DNA of 11,695 bases from assembly GCA_036393335.1 (NCBI GenBank), contig DASWHD010000262.1:1-11695 (forward strand). Direction: 5' to 3'. The stretch comes from DASWHD01 sp036393335 (lineage in GTDB: Bacteria; CG2-30-53-67; CG2-30-70-394). This document shows, piece after piece, positions 7,023 to 11,695 of this stretch. Every line of letters begins with the position of its first letter. Positions within the stretch are counted from its first letter, which is position 1. Both the position numbers and the translations under genes were made by a program. The notes beneath the pieces were generated by a model that saw only the letters and a list, made by a program, of their open reading frames with translations, was not told where the DNA came from and did no database searches.

Positions 7023-7052
7023 TTGTTTTTGCTTTCAGCCATTCCCTATAGT
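7023..7052 (+). promoter_or_regulatory. Possible promoter of the ppiD-dciA block
   Basis: TTGTTT (7023-7028) is followed after 18 bases by TATAGT (7047-7052, five of six to the -10 consensus) in a locally AT-richer stretch about 105 bases before the PPIase start. The -35 box is weak. The -10 box directly abuts a perfect inverted repeat that would cover the transcription start. Confidence 0.4.
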
Positions 7053-7053
7053 G

Positions 7054-7078
7054 AGCGCTTTGTTGACACCAAAGCGCT
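7054..7078. promoter_or_regulatory. Perfect 9-base inverted repeat, possible operator
   Basis: AGCGCTTTG-TTGACAC-CAAAGCGCT is a perfect inverted repeat of nine bases around a seven-base centre. Each arm contains the palindrome AGCGCT. It starts one base after the TATAGT box, so a dimeric repressor bound here would block the start of the rightward transcript. Alternatively it forms a 5' stem-loop on that RNA. The centre contains TTGACA, a perfect -35 hexamer, but no fitting -10 box follows it. The regulator is unknown. Confidence 0.45.
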
Positions 7079-7155
7079 ACCCTGGGCGCTCCGTCTGAGC
7101 CCAATCCTTGGCGGGTTCGGCGAAGCTCACCGACCGCCGTCCGAAGGGGAGATCC

Positions 7156-9063
7156 ATGCTCACCACGATGCGCCAGAGCATCCGCTCGCTGCAGTCGGTT
7201 CTGTGGCTGGTCATCGCTGCCTTCATCGTCACCATCTTCTATGCGTGGGGAAAGGGCGGCGCGGCCAACAACCCGGCCGGCATCCTCGCCTGGGTCGACG
7301 GGGAGGAGATCCTGTACCGCGACTACGCCCAGGAGTTCCAGAATCTCGCCCTGTCGTTCCAGCAGGCGACCGGTGGCACGTCGCTCGACCCCGCGATGAT
7401 CGAGCAGCTCGGTCTCAAGCGGCGTGCCCTGGACAACCTGGTTCAACGCCGCCTGCTCGCCAACGCCGCGGAGGACGTGGGCATCGAGGTGAGCGATGCG
7501 GAGCTGCGCGACGCAATCCGCAACTCTCCGGGCTTCCAGGAAGGCGGGGTGTTCCGCAAGGAGTTCTACGACGCCTACCTGCGCAATCGGCGCATGACGG
7601 CGGACATCTTCGAGACTAACCAGCGGGAGCTCTTGCAGTCGATCCATCTCAGTCAGCTCGTGCGCGGTAGCCTGGCGGTCTCCGACGGCGAGGTGGCGGA
7701 GGCATATCGGCAACAGGCCGAGAAGGTGCGGATCGCCTATACCGTGGTGCAGGTCGATCAACTCCTCGACCGAGTCAAGATGAACGATGAGGAGATCGCC
7801 GCCTCCTACGCGACCCACACGGAGCGATACGTCGCGCCGGAGCAGGCACGGATCGCGTACCTGACCTTGCGCCCTGCGGACTTCGCGGCGGAGGTGCAGC
7901 CGAGCGCCGAGGAGCTCACCGCCGAATACGAGAGCCATCTGGAGGACTTCGAGCGGCCGGAGACCGTGCGTGCCCGCCACATCCTCTCCCGGGTCGCCGC
8001 CACCGCCGACGAGGCGGCCGTTCAGGCGGCCGAGGCCCGGGCGCAGGCAATCTATGAACGGGCCGTGGCCGGTGAAGACTTTGCCACCCTCGCGCGCGCG
8101 ACCTCGGAGGACACCACGGCGTCCGTGGGCGGCGACCTGGGCGAATTCCACCGTGGGCAGATGGTCCCCGCATTCGAGGACGCGACCTTTGGCGCCGCGG
8201 CCGGCGAGGTGGTTGGTCCCGTGCGTACCTCGTTTGGCTTCCACGTCATCAAGGTCGAGGCACACGATCCTGGAGGCCTGCGGCCGCAGGAGGCCGTGGC
8301 CGACGAGCTGCGGCGCCGAGTGGTGGAGCGCCAGGCCAAGACCATTGCCCTGGCCCGCGCCTCGGCCCTGCAAGGGCAGCTCGCCGACGGCGCCGATCCG
8401 ACCCAGGTGGCCAGCGACGCCGGCCTCACCTGGCAGGAGGCGGGCCCATTCGCGGCGGCCGACGTTCCCCTCCCACAACCCCTGGTGGAGGCCCTGTTCG
8501 AGACCGGCCAGGGGCAGGTGGGTCGACCGGTAGAGGCCGGTGACGTGTTCTACGTGTTCCGCGCGGTGGAGCGAATCCCGGCCCGCACCGAGAGCCTCGA
8601 CGAGGCACGCGCGCAGGTGGAGAGCGATCTGCGCAGCGAGAAGGCGCAGGCCCTCGCCACCGCAACCGCCGAGGAGTGGCGCGCGGCCCTCGACGCCGGT
8701 GGCGACCTGGCCAAGCTCGCCGGAGAGATCGGCCTCTCCACGACCACCACCGCACCCTTCACCCGCGCGAACCTTCCGGCCGCCCTGCGCGCCTACGGCG
8801 ACGCTACGGAGGTCTTCGATCTGCCCGAAGGGCGGTCGGCGATCACCCTGAGTGGGGCAGGCGGCGCCGCGGTGATGCATCGTCTGGAGGTCATCCCGCC
8901 GGACGAGGCGGGGCTGGCCGGCGCCCAAGAACAGATCGAGCGCCACCTGCTGGCGGCGAAACACCAGCTCACCATGGAGGTGCTGGTGACCAACCTGCAG
9001 CAGGAGGCAAAGATTCGGTTCAACGACAAGGTCCTCACCCAGGTGCTCGCGGCGAGCCGCTAA
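7156..9063 (+). CDS. PpiD/SurA-type membrane-anchored peptidyl-prolyl isomerase
   Basis: Predicted periplasmic folding factor of 635 residues, close to the length of E. coli PpiD. A short basic N-terminus precedes one membrane anchor (about 15-31, VLWLVIAAFIVTIFYAW). A SurA/PpiD-like chaperone region follows (about 40-175, beginning near ILAWVDGEEILYRDY). A parvulin PPIC domain lies at about 268-369, from RPETVRARHIL through GGDLGEFHRGQMVPAFE to SFGFHVIKVE. The C-terminal part resembles a second chaperone-like helical region. The ATG at 7156 follows AAGGGGAG at good spacing. A TTG further upstream (7108) is open but its extra 16 residues would spoil the anchor topology. The gene is first in a rightward block with the DciA-like gene and diverges from mreB. 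Calling it ppiD exactly is less sure than the family. Confidence 0.88.
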   Translation: MLTTMRQSIRSLQSVLWLVIAAFIVTIFYAWGKGGAANNPAGILAWVDGEEILYRDYAQEFQNLALSFQQATGGTSLDPAMIEQLGLKRRALDNLVQRRLLANAAEDVGIEVSDAELRDAIRNSPGFQEGGVFRKEFYDAYLRNRRMTADIFETNQRELLQSIHLSQLVRGSLAVSDGEVAEAYRQQAEKVRIAYTVVQVDQLLDRVKMNDEEIAASYATHTERYVAPEQARIAYLTLRPADFAAEVQPSAEELTAEYESHLEDFERPETVRARHILSRVAATADEAAVQAAEARAQAIYERAVAGEDFATLARATSEDTTASVGGDLGEFHRGQMVPAFEDATFGAAAGEVVGPVRTSFGFHVIKVEAHDPGGLRPQEAVADELRRRVVERQAKTIALARASALQGQLADGADPTQVASDAGLTWQEAGPFAAADVPLPQPLVEALFETGQGQVGRPVEAGDVFYVFRAVERIPARTESLDEARAQVESDLRSEKAQALATATAEEWRAALDAGGDLAKLAGEIGLSTTTTAPFTRANLPAALRAYGDATEVFDLPEGRSAITLSGAGGAAVMHRLEVIPPDEAGLAGAQEQIERHLLAAKHQLTMEVLVTNLQQEAKIRFNDKVLTQVLAASR

Positions 9064-9091
9064 AGGCCGTCGCCACGAGCGGGAAACGGCC

Positions 9092-9553
9092 ATGGGAGCA
9101 CGTGGCGAAGCGGGTTTTCAGTCCGTCGACGGGCTGGTGGCCCGGTTGCTCAAGAACAAGAAAGGGGTGCAGGATGGCGGCCGCGTCGGCCGCCTGCGCG
9201 CGGCTTGGCCGACCGTGGTGGGACGGGCGATCGCCGACCACACCGTTCCCGGCTACCTGAGCCATGCGGTCCTCACCCTGTTCGTCGATGAGGCGGCGTG
9301 GCTGACGGAGCTCAACTATCAACGGCCCGTGCTGGTGGAGCGGATCAACCAGTGGGCCGGAGGCGGTTGGTTGCAGGATGTCCGGCTGGTACAGCGCACC
9401 CTACCACCGGCCGAGACCCCGGACCTCCGGCCGGCACCCCCGACCGTGGACGCCGCGACCCGCGACCGTGCCCGGACGGCCGCGGCGACCATCGCGGACC
9501 ACGAGCTGCGCGACCTCATCGCACGCACCCTGGCCGCGGCCGGCCGGGTATGA
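9092..9553 (+). CDS. dciA: DciA-like protein (DUF721), replicative helicase loader/operator
   Basis: DciA (formerly DUF721) promotes loading of DnaB helicase in the many bacteria that lack phage-derived DnaC or DnaI. The 153-residue product carries the domain at about 12-100. It shows the family pattern of W39 followed by VVGRAIADHTVPGYL (42-56), then a strand LTLFVDEAAWLTELN (61-75) and a helix ending VERINQW. The C-terminal third is alanine/arginine/proline-rich and probably flexible. It starts 28 bases after the PPIase gene on the same strand, so the two are probably cotranscribed. A GGGAAA stretch before the ATG is a modest ribosome binding site. The family is clear; the function is taken from studied members. 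Confidence 0.8.
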   Translation: MGARGEAGFQSVDGLVARLLKNKKGVQDGGRVGRLRAAWPTVVGRAIADHTVPGYLSHAVLTLFVDEAAWLTELNYQRPVLVERINQWAGGGWLQDVRLVQRTLPPAETPDLRPAPPTVDAATRDRARTAAATIADHELRDLIARTLAAAGRV

Positions 9554-9766
9554 GGTCGTAGGGCGCACCGGCGAACATGCCGCGGCCGTGGTACGGGCTT
9601 GTCAGAAGAGCGAGCCCTGGGGCAGGTTTCGCCCAGATTGGGTTCCCACGCCATACTTTTTAATAAGACCATGCCCTGAGCCCATACCCCCGTCTTCTGG
9701 CCGGCCACACCCCGTACAGATTCCGCGTCAGGCCGGGCGACGCAAGCGATCCCAGGGAGCGACACG
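9554..9766 (+). other. Spacer upstream of gltA
   Basis: This 213-base gap has no gene I can support. It holds a stem-loop GGGCTTG-N9-CGAGCCC (9595-9617, one G/T wobble), not followed by a T run and so not a convincing terminator. An AT-rich island at 9653-9666 could form a promoter. A good ribosome binding site, AGGGAG (9754-9759), sits seven bases before the gltA ATG. Confidence 0.5.
9638..9666 (+). promoter_or_regulatory. gltA: Possible gltA promoter
   Basis: TTGGGT (9638-9643) and TAATAA (9661-9666) are 17 bases apart. An overlapping TTTAAT (9659-9664) fits the -10 consensus better but with a 15-base spacer. Both hexamers are only partial matches. The case rests mainly on this being the only AT-rich patch in the spacer and on its distance of about 100 bases from the start codon. 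Confidence 0.35.
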
Positions 9767-11059
<1,293 letters not shown>

Positions 11060-11074
11060 CGGGGATGCGAATAC

Positions 11075-11224
11075 GGGGTGAGGAGTGGGGGATGGGGGAT
11101 GGGGGGGTGGTTGGCCGCCTTGGGCGGCCCGTGGAGTGTTTCGGGGGTGGCTTCGGATCAACATCGACCGGCCCGCAGGGCCGGCACCTTTCCCCCGCCC
11201 CTCACCCCCCATCCCCCACCCCTC
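11075..11224 (+). repeat. G-arm/C-arm structured repeat, copy 2 (gltA to aroK-like)
   Basis: The element runs: a G-rich arm of GGGGGAT units (11075-11110); hairpin GGCCGCC-TTG-GGCGGCC (11113-11129); a linker with GGAGTGTTT; hairpin CCGGCCC-GCA-GGGCCGG (11168-11184); CACC; and a C-rich arm ending at 11224, one base before the next ATG. GTGGGGGATGGGGG (11085-11098) is perfectly complementary to 11206-11219. The core has the same order and much the same sequence as 2307-2440, with the same blocks TGGCCGCCT, GGCGGCC, GGAGT, CATCG, GCCCGNAGGGC and GGCACC. The arms, however, use a different repeat unit. This element fills nearly all of the 166-base gap after gltA and leaves no room for a Shine-Dalgarno sequence. 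Confidence 0.7.
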
Positions 11225-11225
11225 A

Positions 11226-11695
11226 ATGACCCCCCCCAACCGCAACCTCGTCCTGATCGGCATGCCGGGGGCCGGCAAGTCGACGTGCGGCGTGCTCCTC
11301 GCCAAGGCCATGGGCCGGCCGTTCATCGACACCGATGTGTGGATCCAGTCGCTGGAAGGCTGCCGGCTGCAGGAGATCATCGACGGCCGCGGTCTCGCCG
11401 CCATGCGCGCCGTGGAGGAGCAGCGCGTGCTGGAGCTCGCGGTGCGCGGCCATGTGGTGGCGACCGGCGGCAGCGTGGTGTACTCACCGGCGGCGATGCG
11501 CCACCTGAGGGCGGCCGGGGAGGTGATCTTTCTCGAAGTCGGCGTGGCCTTGCTCCACGAACGTCTCGGCGACGCCGCCGAGCGCGGCATCGTGCGCGCC
11601 CCGGGCCAGTCGTTCGCCGAGCTCTACGCGGAGCGCCTCCCCCTTTACCGCCGCTACGCCGACCACACCATCGCCTGCGACGGCCTCGACCACGA
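11226..11695 (+). CDS. Shikimate kinase-family protein, RGIV variant (3' end outside window)
   Basis: Only the first 156 codons are present, and the frame is open at the window end. The fold is that of a shikimate kinase (P-loop NMP-kinase type). Visible are Walker A GMPGAGKST (12-20), D35-T-D37 at the shikimate-binding aspartate position, R61 in GRGLAAMRAVEEQ and the C-terminal RLPLYRRYAD (137-146). Two motifs deviate. The usual GGG is GGS (81-83) and the lid motif RPLL is RGIV (120-123). Proteins with this variant are commonly annotated as shikimate kinase in other phyla, but the true substrate is uncertain. The ATG at 11226 directly follows a C-rich repeat arm and has no Shine-Dalgarno sequence. 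Family is secure, substrate moderately so. Confidence 0.8.
   Translation, partial: MTPPNRNLVLIGMPGAGKSTCGVLLAKAMGRPFIDTDVWIQSLEGCRLQEIIDGRGLAAMRAVEEQRVLELAVRGHVVATGGSVVYSPAAMRHLRAAGEVIFLEVGVALLHERLGDAAERGIVRAPGQSFAELYAERLPLYRRYADHTIACDGLDH

Noticed and set aside
5852..7051. 399-codon plus-strand frame opposite mreB and its promoter
   Set aside because: It is antisense to the very well-conserved mreB, with a histidine/aspartate/glycine-rich translation typical of a shadow frame.
7043..7055. On the minus strand, CTCACTATAGGGA matches positions -9 to +4 of the phage T7 promoter
   Set aside because: The upstream recognition half of the T7 promoter is mismatched, and no T7-type polymerase or phage gene is present. 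Thirteen shared bases around a TATA-like box are probably chance.
7108..7155. Upstream TTG start for the PPIase gene
   Set aside because: The ATG at 7156 has a clear AAGGGGAG ribosome binding site and gives the usual short basic N-terminus before the membrane anchor.
6964..9093. 709-codon open frame on the minus strand opposite the PPIase gene
   Set aside because: It mirrors the PPIase gene codon for codon. High GC at third positions removes stops on the opposite strand, and the translation has no recognisable family pattern.
9595..9617. Stem-loop as a terminator after dciA
   Set aside because: The stem has a wobble pair and a nine-base loop, and no T run follows, so it does not meet the usual intrinsic terminator pattern.

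Overview
The window is very GC-rich chromosomal DNA from a rod-shaped, Gram-negative bacterium. Its diderm nature follows from a membrane-anchored periplasmic PpiD/SurA-type chaperone and from a citrate synthase of the Gram-negative hexameric type. The undivided mreBCD-mrdA-rodA operon and the shikimate-kinase relative with an RGIV lid motif would fit a Desulfobacterota/Deltaproteobacteria-like genome or another high-GC proteobacterium. That placement is from memory of the families and is not secure.

Layout. Positions 1-407 hold no gene but two adjacent hairpin-rich repeats with TAGGAGCC termini. From 408 to 6889 the minus strand carries the cell-elongation cluster, transcribed leftward: mreB, mreC, mreD, mrdA (PBP2), rodA, then a triple-BON-domain protein. 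A divergent control region (6890-7155) separates this cluster from a rightward block: ppiD-like PPIase and a DciA/DUF721 protein. These are followed by a 213-base gap with a possible promoter, gltA (citrate synthase), a repeat-filled gap, and a shikimate-kinase-family gene cut by the window end.

How the genes work together. MreB filaments, MreC and MreD organise the Rod complex, in which RodA polymerises glycan strands and PBP2 crosslinks them. PpiD-type chaperones assist envelope protein folding, so both divergent blocks include envelope work. DciA loads the replicative helicase, GltA opens the TCA cycle, and the last gene may act in aromatic amino-acid synthesis.

The most unusual feature is not a gene. 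Two copies of one structured repeat (2307-2440 read on the minus strand, 11075-11224 read on the plus strand) fill the gaps mrdA/rodA and gltA/aroK-like. They share a core with two GC-rich hairpins. Each is bounded by a G-rich 5' arm and a complementary C-rich 3' arm. The arm sequences differ between copies (TAGGG-type versus GGGGGAT-type) yet remain complementary within each copy. In both, the C-rich arm ends within a few bases of the downstream start codon. In the first copy the G-rich arm also encodes the last residues and stop codon of mrdA, has quadruplex potential, and is followed by a possible attenuator and a small leader ORF. Otherwise the genes look like ordinary housekeeping genes, and no RNA gene, CRISPR array, transposase or phage gene was seen.
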